From Pseudanabaena galeata CCNP1313 (lineage in GTDB: Bacteria; Cyanobacteriota; Cyanobacteriia; Pseudanabaenales; Pseudanabaenaceae): a stretch of 64,000 nucleotides of DNA. Under the pieces are notes generated by a model. That model was not told the origin of the DNA. It ran no database searches and saw only the letters and a list, made by a program, of their open reading frames with translations. The position numbers and the translations under genes are program-made. The DNA lies in contig NZ_CP112874.1 of assembly GCF_029910235.1 (NCBI RefSeq), forward strand, positions 4,144,501 to 4,208,500, given 5' to 3'. Of this stretch, positions 8,081 through 16,451 are shown piece by piece. How positions within the stretch are numbered: the stretch's first letter is position 1; each line of letters starts with the position of its first letter.

Positions 8081-8992
8081 TTAGTTACTGCGTAACCGTT
8101 GAATCTGGCGATCGCTTTGTTGCGCCCATGTAATGTTTTTTTGCTGATTAAAAAATGCTTGCGCCTGAATAAAAGATTGAATCGCCTCTTGCTTCTGTCC
8201 AGCCCTTACCTGCGCCACCCCAAGCGTATAAAAAGCCTCCGCATAGTTTTTACGGAATTGCAAAGCATTACGCAGTTGCCCGATCGCCTTTTCAGTCTGA
8301 CCTTGAATTAATAAAGCTGCCCCCAAATTGTAATAAGCCTCTGCATATTCAGGATTTAGTTGTAGCGCCTTGGCATAGTAGGTGATCGCCTTTTGGAGAT
8401 CACCCTGAGCTTGAATTAATAGCCCTAAGTTATAGATCGTTTCAGGCGCTTGAGGATTTAGCTTGAGAGCTTGATTGAGATTGGAGATCGCATTATTAAT
8501 GTCTTTTTTTTCTTTAAAGGCTAGACCGAGATTGTAATAAGCTACTGAGAGTTTTGGATCAAGACGAACTGCTCTTTGTAAATTGGGAATTGCTTGGGTC
8601 GGATCACCCGACTGCAATTGCGCCGCACCTAAATTACTGTAAGCGATCGCAAACTTCGGATCGAGTCTGGTAGCCCGTTGAAAAGAATAAATAGCCTCTT
8701 TGAGCTTGCCTCCCTGCACATAGGCTAGACCGAGGTTGTAATGTGCAGCAGTAAGCTCAGGATTTTTCTTGATCGCCGCCCGAAAAATTACCACCGCCCC
8801 TTCTAAATTCCCCAAACGCACATAGGCATTACCACGCTCCAAAAGCTGATCGGCAGTTTCGTTAGGTGGGACAACAACCTGTTGCTGAAACTGTACTTTT
8901 TTGGCTGGAGTTTCACGCAGTTGGGCGATCGCCACATCTGCACACACCCCAACGATTAAGACCGACGCGACAACTCCCAAAACTGGTTTCAT
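8081..8992 (-). CDS. Exported TPR-repeat protein
   Basis: 303 residues. The first 23 residues (hydrophobic GVVASVLIVGVCADVAIA) look like a signal peptide or anchor. From about residue 45 to 290 there are about seven tetratricopeptide repeats of the form A.YNLG.A....G....AI..F..A..L.P, a protein-interaction scaffold. The partner is unknown. It lies 21 bases upstream of the methyltransferase-like gene on the same strand, so that gene may be transcribed from here; a functional link is not implied. Confidence 0.85.
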   Translation of the reverse strand: MKPVLGVVASVLIVGVCADVAIAQLRETPAKKVQFQQQVVVPPNETADQLLERGNAYVRLGNLEGAVVIFRAAIKKNPELTAAHYNLGLAYVQGGKLKEAIYSFQRATRLDPKFAIAYSNLGAAQLQSGDPTQAIPNLQRAVRLDPKLSVAYYNLGLAFKEKKDINNAISNLNQALKLNPQAPETIYNLGLLIQAQGDLQKAITYYAKALQLNPEYAEAYYNLGAALLIQGQTEKAIGQLRNALQFRKNYAEAFYTLGVAQVRAGQKQEAIQSFIQAQAFFNQQKNITWAQQSDRQIQRLRSN

Positions 8993-9088
8993 AATCTTTT
9001 CTGGTCTGAATTCTTGATAAAGAATGTTAAATTGAGAAAGCTAAATTTGAGTAATAAATTAGCGATCGCTACTCAGCCCTAAGCTTTA

Positions 9089-9193
9089 TACAGCGATTTG
9101 AGTTCCAACCCAAACCAAGAAATTTTTTGAAATAATTGCTTTGCAACCCTTTTAAAAAATTTCTTGGGGATTGTTCGATCGGTAATTGCTGTA
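9089..9193. repeat. 105-bp hairpin element, copy A
   Basis: Begins TACAGCGA and ends AATTGCTGTA (inverted TACAGC termini). Aligns without gaps, base for base, with 19241-19345. The central stem is imperfect here but paired stem positions differ from copy B in a compensatory way. It occupies most of the 232-base spacer between the TPR gene and trpG. Confidence 0.7.
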
Positions 9194-9224
9194 AGTAAGC
9201 TTCACAAATACAAGTCCTGTAAAC

Positions 9225-9824
9225 ATGATTCTCGTTATCGACAATTACGACAGCTTTACCTATAACCTTGTACAGTACCTTGGGGAATTATTGCCTGAAT
9301 TCCCCACATTAGGGGAAATTATAGTTAAGCGAAATGACGAAATAAGCATCGAAGAAGTCAAGCAACTTCGCCCCGCAGGAGTCGTAATTTCACCAGGTCC
9401 CGGTCGTCCCGAAGAAGCGGGCGTATCTCTAGATATTATTCGGGAAATGGACGCAACCACTCCGATCTTAGGCGTATGTCTCGGACATCAGAGTATGGGT
9501 TTGATGTATGGCGGCAAAGTTGTCTCCGCGCCTTACTTAATGCATGGCAAGACCTCACAAATCTATCATACGGGAGTCGGTATTTTGGCAGGACTAGCCA
9601 ACCCATTTACCGCAACTCGATATCATAGTCTGGTGATTGATCGCCACAATTGCCCAGATATACTTGAAGTTACAGCATGGACTGAAGATGACATAATCAT
9701 GGGAGTCCGACACAAGCAATATCCTCACGTTCAAGGTGTACAATTCCACCCCGAAAGTATCTTGACTGAGGCAGGTAAAGACTTGCTGAGAAACTTCCTC
9801 AAAGGATTGAGCGTCACAGTCTAA
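9225..9824 (+). CDS. trpG: Anthranilate/aminodeoxychorismate synthase glutamine amidotransferase subunit
   Basis: 199 residues, the normal length for a stand-alone class I glutamine amidotransferase. It releases ammonia from glutamine for chorismate amination in tryptophan synthesis and, in many bacteria that have one shared subunit, also in folate (p-aminobenzoate) synthesis. Catalytic triad visible: Cys85 in GVCLGHQ, His175 and Glu177 in VQFHPES. The N-terminal [19 protein letters not shown] and [14 protein letters not shown] are signature blocks. TrpG and PabA cannot be told apart by sequence inspection; no trpE or pabB is adjacent. Confidence 0.93.
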   Translation: MILVIDNYDSFTYNLVQYLGELLPEFPTLGEIIVKRNDEISIEEVKQLRPAGVVISPGPGRPEEAGVSLDIIREMDATTPILGVCLGHQSMGLMYGGKVVSAPYLMHGKTSQIYHTGVGILAGLANPFTATRYHSLVIDRHNCPDILEVTAWTEDDIIMGVRHKQYPHVQGVQFHPESILTEAGKDLLRNFLKGLSVTV

Positions 9825-9889
9825 TACCTAAAGTATCGTGGTGGGGCATTCCTCACGCAACCCAAAAAATACTCAATTAACTAAACAAC

Positions 9890-10672
9890 ATGCGCCGCAG
9901 ACAAATTCTTCGACTCGCCCAAGGTGGACTAATCTCAGCATTTACCGCAGGAATCATCGCTGACGCAGCCAACTCGCAGACTAATTCAACCCTAAGACTT
10001 CAGTGGTTGGGACATTTATCTTTTTTAATCTCAGGGGATAATGTCCGTTTTTTAACACATCCTTTCCGTCCTGCTGGTTGTACAGCCAAATTAACCTCTC
10101 CTACGGCAAAATCTGACTATATTTTAATTAGCTCACGATTATTAGATGAAGGATATTTAGAAAATCTTCCCAAGGATACACGAGTTTTGTCTGAGCCAGG
10201 TTCTTACAATCTGAAGGGGATTAATCTTCAAGGCATTACGATGGATCATGATCGCATCGGTGGTCGTAGATTTGGTCGGAATGTGGCATGGCGCTGGAAA
10301 CAATCGGGTATTTTTATCTTGCATTTAGGTGGAGCCGCCGCACCAATCACAGCTTCTCAAAGAATTTTGATGGGTCGTCCCGATGTTTTGATCTTGCCCA
10401 TTGGCGGTAATCCTCAAGGCACTGATCCAATGCAACTAAAAGCTTATTCCCCAGCCGAAGCAAGGGCGATCGTCCAAGAACTTAATCCCCGCATTGTCAT
10501 CCCCACTTATTACCGTACTGACAAATCTAGTAATTCTTGTCAATTGGCATCCGTAGATGATTTCCTCGCCCTTATGCCCCCCGACACAGTGCGTAAACTC
10601 GAAGGCTCAACGCTAGAGCTGAATGCTAATAGCCTGCCGCAAACTACGGTAGTGCGCATTCTCAAATCATAA
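9890..10672 (+). CDS. Metallo-beta-lactamase-fold protein lacking the metal motif, Tat-like leader
   Basis: 260 residues. The start MRRRQILRLAQGG followed by a hydrophobic stretch to about residue 28 resembles a twin-arginine signal, so export is likely. The body follows the UlaG-like MBL fold: LQWLGHLSFLISGDNVRFLTHPF, then where HxHxDH should lie the sequence is LISSRLLDEGYL, without the histidines. Later GGAAAPI, DVLILPIGG and PRIVIPTYY match the fold. Loss of the metal ligands suggests a binding or inactive relative. It starts 66 bases after trpG and is followed by a strong hairpin. Confidence 0.7.
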   Translation: MRRRQILRLAQGGLISAFTAGIIADAANSQTNSTLRLQWLGHLSFLISGDNVRFLTHPFRPAGCTAKLTSPTAKSDYILISSRLLDEGYLENLPKDTRVLSEPGSYNLKGINLQGITMDHDRIGGRRFGRNVAWRWKQSGIFILHLGGAAAPITASQRILMGRPDVLILPIGGNPQGTDPMQLKAYSPAEARAIVQELNPRIVIPTYYRTDKSSNSCQLASVDDFLALMPPDTVRKLEGSTLELNANSLPQTTVVRILKS

Positions 10673-10682
10673 ACAGCTAACT

Positions 10683-10733
10683 AAGCCTGATAAATGAACT
10701 CACCGCGCAGCGGTGAGTTCATTTATCAGGCTT
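10683..10733. terminator. 24-bp hairpin after the MBL-fold gene
   Basis: Perfect 24-bp arms (10683-10706 and 10710-10733) with loop GCA, followed by TTTT. Lies 10 bases after the stop of the MBL-fold gene; a good rho-independent terminator on the plus strand. Confidence 0.75.
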
Positions 10734-10740
10734 TTATTGC

Positions 10741-10783
10741 CATAAAACAAGGAGACTTGCTAAGCAAGCCTCCTTGTTTATGG
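10741..10783. terminator. Hairpin at the end of the L,D-transpeptidase gene
   Basis: Arms of about 20 bp with one mismatch and one indel; the inner part reads GCTTGCTTAGCAAG on the minus strand. It overlaps the last codons of the converging L,D-transpeptidase gene, whose stop is at 10778, and is followed on the minus strand by a T-containing stretch. Confidence 0.5.
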
Positions 10784-11878
10784 CGATACTCTCACGATAG
10801 TTCCTACGGTTACTTGGCTAAACAGTTCTCGGACATCTTCGTTATACATACGGATACAACCATGGGAAGCCGCTTGCCCCACTGAGGCTCGGTTAGGAGT
10901 GCCATGAAAACCAGACCACTCTTTACCATTTGTCCAAAAGCCAATCCAGCGATCGCCTAGAGGATTGTTAGGATCTCTACTCGGAATTACAGCACCTGTA
11001 AAGGGATTTTGCCAAGCAGGATACTCAATCGTTTGTAAAACCCGATGATTGCCGATTGGGGTACTCCAGCCTTCTTTCCCCACTGCTACAGGATAGGTCT
11101 TCAAAGGTATTTCCCCGTGAAAGGCAGTAACCTTGCGCTTGCTGATGCTAACTTCAAGGCGTGTCACCTGCATCAGTTCCCGATCCCACAGTTGTCGATT
11201 GGGATTAATTGTATAGAGAGAGCTTAGTGCTGGCAATTTCTTTTGATAAGCAAGAGCTTGATAAAGCAAGACGGCTAGTTCACTCTTAGTAATCGCATTA
11301 GTAGGCGCAAGAATCCTTGGATCGGGATAGTTAGTGACTAAACCTCGTTGAGTAAGTGTAGCGATCGCAGGGATAGCATAGTCAGGGACTTTTAAAGCAT
11401 CACGATACATTGATAGCAAATATGTTTGCGGTGTTTTGTGAGCTTTGCTATTGAGGTTGAGTTCACGGGCGATCGCCACTAAGACCTCGGCTTTGGTGGC
11501 AGGCTCATTTAAGCGCGTTGTAATCTTGGGAACATTGCGATTAGCAAAGGCAATCTCTAATAAGTTGGCAAGTTCAGCACGGGTAATAGAGCGATTGGGC
11601 TGAAATTGGCTATTTGTATCAGAATTCACTAAAGCATCTTTTAAAGCTGTCTGTGACAATAACCCTTCAACAAACAATCGTGACCAATGATTTTGTAAAT
11701 CGATGAATAAAAAGCGCTTGGGATTAGATGAATTACTTTTAGTGTCTAGATTTTTTGCCCAAGTAAGATCATTTTGAGGATTCCCACTGAGTGAAATAAA
11801 AGTAAATATATTGGCAGCGATAATGACGCGCACAAAAGAAGATAAAAGATTTTGCGATCGCATCCCCATAATTTCCAA
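10778..11878 (-). CDS. L,D-transpeptidase (YkuD) with SLH-type N-terminal region
   Basis: 366 residues. An N-terminal hydrophobic stretch (residues about 10-32) suggests export. Residues about 55-215 hold S-layer-homology-like units (FIDLQNHWSRLFVEGLL, PNRSITRAELANLLEIA, AITKSELAVLLYQAL), which attach proteins to the cell wall in cyanobacteria. The YkuD domain (about 235-366) has GFHGTP and the signature SHGCIRM with catalytic Cys341. The enzyme should make 3-3 crosslinks in peptidoglycan or attach proteins to it. Start at the ATG 11878 gives MEIMGM; a methionine at residue 4 or 6 is equally possible. Confidence 0.9.
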   Translation of the reverse strand: MEIMGMRSQNLLSSFVRVIIAANIFTFISLSGNPQNDLTWAKNLDTKSNSSNPKRFLFIDLQNHWSRLFVEGLLSQTALKDALVNSDTNSQFQPNRSITRAELANLLEIAFANRNVPKITTRLNEPATKAEVLVAIARELNLNSKAHKTPQTYLLSMYRDALKVPDYAIPAIATLTQRGLVTNYPDPRILAPTNAITKSELAVLLYQALAYQKKLPALSSLYTINPNRQLWDRELMQVTRLEVSISKRKVTAFHGEIPLKTYPVAVGKEGWSTPIGNHRVLQTIEYPAWQNPFTGAVIPSRDPNNPLGDRWIGFWTNGKEWSGFHGTPNRASVGQAASHGCIRMYNEDVRELFSQVTVGTIVRVSP

Positions 11879-12065
11879 TTACTATTGCGCTTAGATTTGA
11901 CTGAATTATCCAAAGTAGCTATGCAGTTTAGCATATTCCTCGAAGCTCATATATAGGGTAACAGAGTAACGATATCCATAGGTTTACCTTGCCTTAAACT
12001 CCTCACGCTAAAGTTAGAGCTATCGTCAATCCTCACGAAATTAACTTTAGAAAGTTATCAAAAAC

Positions 12066-14300
12066 ATGACCATTAAACGCAGAGATTTCCTAACTTTTAT
12101 CGGTGGAATTGGCGGAGCAATGTTATTGGACGTAGGATCTCGCGATTGCTCAGTCTCCAAATTTTCTATGCCTTTTATGGGAGCTGAAGGAAACAGTGAA
12201 GCGCTAGCCGCAACATCTTCTTCACAGTTAAACTTTAAACCGATTAAAGGACCAATGCCATTGATAACTGATGCGATTGCACCGTCAAAACAGAGTCAAT
12301 TTTATAGAACTTTTGAAGTAGCTGACGATCTAGTTTTACCTGAAGGATTTGTCTATGATGTCATTGCCGCATGGGGCGACCCAGTGGGTGACTCGCGTTT
12401 TGGCTATAACAATGACTATTTATCTCTTATTGAAACAAGCGCGAATGAAGGATATCTAACTGTCAATTTTGAATATATTAGTAGTATTCCTTGGGAGCAG
12501 TCCTACGCAAAGGTTATTGGCAAAAATTTACCATTCGATGAAGTTGACTCAGCCCTTAAAGCTCTCGGTACTAAGGATATCGATGCATGGTCTTTAGCCG
12601 CAAATGATCCTCTCAAAGCCAAAATTGAGTTGATCTCCAAAGAAGCACTGATTGATTTGGGAATTGGTATAATTTCTGTACGTCGAACCTCTGAAGGTAA
12701 ATGGGTGCGAACAAATTCCAAAGCCGATCGCCGCATTACTGGCATCTCAGGTTTAGATGATGGTCGCTATCTCAAGACAACTGGTCCCGCTACCATAATT
12801 TTTCGCAAAGAGAAGGGTTTAGGCTACACCGATAAAATCGGTGATCTCATTATCGGCACATTTAACAATTGTGCGGGTGGTACAACCCCTTGGGGAACTG
12901 TATTTAGCGCCGAAGAGAATTTTCAAGATTTTGTACCAGAACCAGTAATGCCTGATGGAACTTCCCTCGATCCGAGCAAGAAGAAATTCATTAAAGACAG
13001 TGGTGATCTCAATGGTGTTGCCAATGTGTTTGGCTTAGCAGGTAACAAATACGGCTGGATGGTAGAAATTGACCCTGCTAATCCTGAGGATTATGGCACA
13101 AAGCACACTTGGCTAGGTCGCTATCGCCATGAAGCGGTAGGCATTCGCGCCGAAGCTGACAAGCCACTGGTATTTTATTCGGGTTGCGATCGCCGTGGAG
13201 GACACCTTTATAAATTTGTTAGCAAAGGGCTTGTTAACGATCCTAAAGACAAGAGGAATTCTCAACTTTTGGAATCAGGAATGCTCTACGCGGCTAAGTT
13301 TAATGCGGATGGTACGGGTAGCTGGATAGCTTTAGAACCTTCTACCCCAATCAATCCACATAGATTAGATGTCCTTGCTGGGAAAATGTTGCCTCTTCCC
13401 CAAAGACCCGCAGGTGGCATTTTCCGAGCAACTAAAGAAGAGGAGATTTCGGAATTTAAGTCCAAGTTCAAAACCTTGGGTGATTTGTATGTAGGTAGCG
13501 ATCGCGAAAAGCAAGGCGCAATTTTAATCGATGCTCACTATGCGGCTAATGCTATTGGCGCAACCTGTGCCGCACGTCCTGAAGACACTAAAGTAGCCAC
13601 CGATGGTTCTTTATTTATTACTTTTACATCAGGTGCTGCTAGTAATAGCGATGGTAGTCCAGATTTGAGAATCTTTAAAGGTGCTGATGGCAAAGCTTAC
13701 GAATATGGCTGGATCATGCGTTTAAACGAGCAGGAAAATCAACCCAATGCGATGAACTTCCAATGGTCTATGATTGCTACAGGTGGCGAACCTACGGAGG
13801 GAGGTCTAGGTTTTGCAAATCCCGATAACTTAGCGATTGATCGCAGTGGCCATCTCTGGATGGTTACCGACATATCAACTGACAAGTATAACCTCGCGAT
13901 TCCTAGTCGCAAAGACAAGTCTGGGAAATGTGTTAGTCAATCAGACTTGCGCGGACTTTACGGTAACAGTTCTATCTGGTTTTTACCAACATCTGGAGCT
14001 GATATTGGGAAGGCTTTTCTATTTGGATTCGGTCCAATGGAATGTGAAACCACAGGACCATTTTTCTCTAGCGATCAGCAGACGTTATTCTTAGCAGTGC
14101 AGCACCCTGGGGAAATTAGAGGCACTCGCAAAGATATGGCATTTGAATCTCGTCAATTTGCGATGCGAACCACAGATGGCAAAGAGTTTATGCAAACTCG
14201 TAAAGTTCCCATCGGCTCCAACTGGCCCTCCCTCAAGCCTAATGATTCACCAAAACCAGCAGTAGTTGCCATTCGCAAAATTAGCAATAGCTCGATCTAA
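12066..14300 (+). CDS. phoX: PhoX-family alkaline phosphatase (DUF839), Tat substrate
   Basis: 744 residues. The leader MTIKRRDFLTFIGGIGGAMLL carries a twin-arginine motif, as expected for PhoX, which is exported folded with its metal centre. PhoX hydrolyses phosphate monoesters in the periplasm using an Fe-Ca cofactor. Visible blocks: NNCAGGTTPWGTVFSAEENF around residues 268-287, holding the Cys and Glu that bind iron in characterised PhoX, and YSGCDRRGGHLYKF, GSDREKQGAILIDA and LGFANPDNLAID. Length is in the family range. A Pho box upstream was looked for by eye but none is clear in 11880-12065. Confidence 0.87.
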   Translation: MTIKRRDFLTFIGGIGGAMLLDVGSRDCSVSKFSMPFMGAEGNSEALAATSSSQLNFKPIKGPMPLITDAIAPSKQSQFYRTFEVADDLVLPEGFVYDVIAAWGDPVGDSRFGYNNDYLSLIETSANEGYLTVNFEYISSIPWEQSYAKVIGKNLPFDEVDSALKALGTKDIDAWSLAANDPLKAKIELISKEALIDLGIGIISVRRTSEGKWVRTNSKADRRITGISGLDDGRYLKTTGPATIIFRKEKGLGYTDKIGDLIIGTFNNCAGGTTPWGTVFSAEENFQDFVPEPVMPDGTSLDPSKKKFIKDSGDLNGVANVFGLAGNKYGWMVEIDPANPEDYGTKHTWLGRYRHEAVGIRAEADKPLVFYSGCDRRGGHLYKFVSKGLVNDPKDKRNSQLLESGMLYAAKFNADGTGSWIALEPSTPINPHRLDVLAGKMLPLPQRPAGGIFRATKEEEISEFKSKFKTLGDLYVGSDREKQGAILIDAHYAANAIGATCAARPEDTKVATDGSLFITFTSGAASNSDGSPDLRIFKGADGKAYEYGWIMRLNEQENQPNAMNFQWSMIATGGEPTEGGLGFANPDNLAIDRSGHLWMVTDISTDKYNLAIPSRKDKSGKCVSQSDLRGLYGNSSIWFLPTSGADIGKAFLFGFGPMECETTGPFFSSDQQTLFLAVQHPGEIRGTRKDMAFESRQFAMRTTDGKEFMQTRKVPIGSNWPSLKPNDSPKPAVVAIRKISNSSI

Positions 14301-14340
14301 TGTGTATTAAGGGTTCGCATAAGCGAACCCTTAATACACA
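14301..14340. terminator. 18-bp hairpin after phoX
   Basis: Perfect arms 14301-14318 and 14323-14340 with a four-base loop, starting directly after the phoX stop codon. It abuts a second hairpin, and the two share three bases. Confidence 0.55.
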
Positions 14341-14370
14341 ACACAAAATGGCGTAGCCATTTTGTGTTGT
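14338..14370. repeat. 15-bp hairpin
   Basis: Perfect arms 14338-14352 and 14356-14370, loop GTA. One of five consecutive hairpin units filling the 407-base spacer 14301-14707; no gene is seen in this spacer. Confidence 0.6.
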
Positions 14371-14372
14371 TA

Positions 14373-14483
14373 ACGTCAGTTCGACGAAAGCGAAAAATGG
14401 TAAGAATCGCTAAGCGATTCTTACCATTTTTCGCCATTTGCGGCGTGCGAAGCACGCCGCAAATGGCTATATTGAACTCACGT
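14373..14483. mobile_element. 111-bp IS982-derived miniature element, copy 1
   Basis: Starts ACGTCAGTTCGACG and ends with the inverted form of ACGTGAGTTCA. Inside are two hairpins: 14390-14434 (21-bp arms, loop TAA) and 14433-14467 (16-bp arms, loop GAA). The same 111-bp element occurs at 51138-51248, and the ends match those of the IS982-type element at 41139-42141. No target duplication is visible here, since other hairpins abut both sides. Confidence 0.75.
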
Positions 14484-14484
14484 T

Positions 14485-14555
14485 AAAACAAATAAACTCA
14501 ATAATCGAGTGGTGGCGCTTCGCGCCACCACTCGATTATTGAGTTTATTTGTTTT
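14485..14555. repeat. 34-bp perfect palindrome
   Basis: Perfect 34-bp arms (14485-14518 and 14522-14555) with loop TTC; the tip is GGCGC-TTC-GCGCC. Directly follows the miniature element. Confidence 0.7.
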
Positions 14556-14575
14556 GATATTGGACTAAGTTAATA

Positions 14576-14712
14576 ACTGATGTTACGTAGAATAAAGATC
14601 GCCATACTGTTTCTATGTCATCTTAAAAGAGGCTTTGGAGACCAAATCCCTCCATATTGGTTGTAGGGCTTGGTCTCCAAGCCCTATTCTCAGCGTTCCA
14701 TGTAACATCAGC
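14576..14712. repeat. CTGATGTTACGT-ended element, copy 1
   Basis: Left end ACTGATGTTACGTAGAA, right end the inverted form of GCTGATGTTACATGGAA; TA dinucleotides flank both ends. The core contains an inverted repeat around GGCTTTGGAGACC and GGTCTCCAAGCCC. The right end supplies the stop codon of the converging HNH gene. Related ends are found at 38381-38546 and 40726-40868. Confidence 0.65.
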
Positions 14713-15211
14713 TAATAATATATTTTTGCCATTCGTCATGATTTCCCGATCGCAGATATTTCGTCACCTCGAAATGCAAACCACTGTGGGGACGACGTGG
14801 CTGCTTGCGTAGTGGCATCGAAGCTTCCTTAGGGGTACGATTGCCTTTTTTGACATTACAACGGACACAAGCGGTAATAATATTGTCCCAACTATCACCA
14901 CCACCACGCGATCGCGGCAAAACGTGATCGAGCGTCAAATCATCACCTGTATGTCCACAGTACTGACAGGAATGAGCATCACGGTGGAGAATATTACGAC
15001 GGGTAAGCGGAATTTCTTTGTAGGGAATGCTGATATATTGCAGCATTCGGATCACCGTGGGTAATGGCATCCCAGGATAAATCATCTTGCCATTATGTTC
15101 TACTTGCTCAGCCTTGCCTTTTATAACCAACACAATAGCTCGCTGCCAATTTGTAATGTTCAGCGGTTCATAGGATGCATTTAGTACAAGGACTTTTGCC
15201 ATTACCATCAA
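14708..15211 (-). CDS. HNH endonuclease family protein
   Basis: 167 residues. The zinc-ribbon and HNH core are clear: CQYCGHTGDDLTLDHVLPRSRGG followed by WDNIITACVRCNVKKGNRTP; CxxC and CxxC bind structural zinc and the DH...N...H/N set forms the nuclease site. The N-terminal VLVLNASYEPLNITNWQRAIVLV is typical of a cyanobacterial stand-alone family often found outside mobile DNA; its biological role is not established. A start at the fourth codon (MAKVLVLN) is as likely as the first. The stop codon lies inside the end of a repeat element, so the C-terminus may have been altered by insertion. Confidence 0.88.
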   Translation of the reverse strand: MMVMAKVLVLNASYEPLNITNWQRAIVLVIKGKAEQVEHNGKMIYPGMPLPTVIRMLQYISIPYKEIPLTRRNILHRDAHSCQYCGHTGDDLTLDHVLPRSRGGGDSWDNIITACVRCNVKKGNRTPKEASMPLRKQPRRPHSGLHFEVTKYLRSGNHDEWQKYIIS

Positions 15212-15248
15212 GAGAACTTACAAGAGATGCTACCACAGGTAGCCAAAA

Positions 15249-15274
15249 ATCAGCTAGATAATTATCTAGCTGAT
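15249..15274. terminator. Palindrome after the ars operon
   Basis: 12-bp arms (15249-15260 and 15263-15274) separated by two bases, directly against the stop codon of ACR3 on the minus strand and upstream of the HNH gene. Probable terminator of the arsenic operon. Confidence 0.5.
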
Positions 15275-16335
15275 TACTCAGGACTTGTAGAAATTGATGG
15301 ACATCGGGGATCATGTAATAAGGCTTTATCAGGATGGCGCGGGAACCAGAAAGCAGTGCGCTTGCAGAATTCCACCAGCATCAACATTACAGGTACTTCG
15401 ATCAATACTCCTACCACTGTAGCTAGAGCCGCCCCTGAGTTTAAGCCAAATAGAACAACTGCTGTGGCGATCGCCACTTCAAAGTGATTACTAGCGCCGA
15501 TCATTGCCGCAGGAGCCGAGTCTTCATAGTCCATACCCAATTTTAGAGCCGCAACATAGCTGATCGTAAAAATAAAGATGGTTTGGATAAATAGCGGCAC
15601 GGCGATCAGGAGAATATGCAGAGGATTTTTAACAATTACTTCTCCCTTGAAAGCAAAGAGAATAATCAGAGTGGTCAGTAAAGCGATCGTGGCAACGGGA
15701 GATAGCGCCTTCAAAAATTTCTGCTCAAACCATTTCTTGCCTTTGCTTTTAATCACCCAGTAGCGGCTATAAATGCCAGCAAATAGAGGTAGCGCCACAT
15801 AAATTAAAACTGAGAGAACCATCGTCTGCCAAGGCACAATAAAATCACTGGCGCGTAATAGCCAATTACCAAGGGGAGCATAGAGCAATAACATCGTTAA
15901 GGAGTTAACCGCCACCATGATCAGAGTCAAAACCTGATTACCATAGGACAGATATCCCCACATCATCACCATTGCTGTGCAGGGGGCAATTCCCAATAAA
16001 ATTGCACCTGCAATGTAGGAATCAGCAAGGGCAACTTCGGCTCCTCGTAGGATTTCTGTACCTGCGATCAAGGGGCGAAATATGGTTCCCAAAAAGAAGG
16101 TGGCAAAGGCAACCATTGTGAAGGGTTTGATGAGCCAATTGACTACGAGGGTAAGGATGACAGGCTTGGGGGTGCGAAGAGCGTTTTTAGCTTGGGTAAA
16201 GTCAATTTTCACCATGATCGGATACATCATGAAGAATAGACAAATGGCGATTGGTACTGACACTTCATAAATGCTCATCGCATCTAGGGATTTAGTGACA
16301 TCAGGAAAGATCCGACCGATCGCGATGCCGATCAC
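15274..16335 (-). CDS. acr3: ACR3-type arsenite efflux permease
   Basis: Bile acid:sodium symporter superfamily, ten-helix arsenite exporter. Key block [24 protein letters not shown] contains the conserved Cys of ACR3, and [19 protein letters not shown] is the second signature. The GTG at 16335 gives 353 residues but drops the first conserved helix: the frame upstream, from the TAA at 16440-16438, encodes [22 protein letters not shown], which looks like a normal ACR3 start. That stretch holds no ATG, GTG or TTG; an ATT at 16434-16432 preceded by CAGG, or the CTG at 16383, are candidates. The gene is the last of the trx-permease-acr3 operon. Confidence 0.85.
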   Translation of the reverse strand: MIGIAIGRIFPDVTKSLDAMSIYEVSVPIAICLFFMMYPIMVKIDFTQAKNALRTPKPVILTLVVNWLIKPFTMVAFATFFLGTIFRPLIAGTEILRGAEVALADSYIAGAILLGIAPCTAMVMMWGYLSYGNQVLTLIMVAVNSLTMLLLYAPLGNWLLRASDFIVPWQTMVLSVLIYVALPLFAGIYSRYWVIKSKGKKWFEQKFLKALSPVATIALLTTLIILFAFKGEVIVKNPLHILLIAVPLFIQTIFIFTISYVAALKLGMDYEDSAPAAMIGASNHFEVAIATAVVLFGLNSGAALATVVGVLIEVPVMLMLVEFCKRTAFWFPRHPDKALLHDPRCPSISTSPE

Positions 16336-16451
16336 AATGCAAAGGGCGACCCAAACGGTCAGGTACTTTTCAAAAAAGCTCAGTCCTGAGCCAACAGACG
16401 ATTGTTGTTGATGGAAATTATGTGTATTTATAATCGTTTACCTGATGAAAT

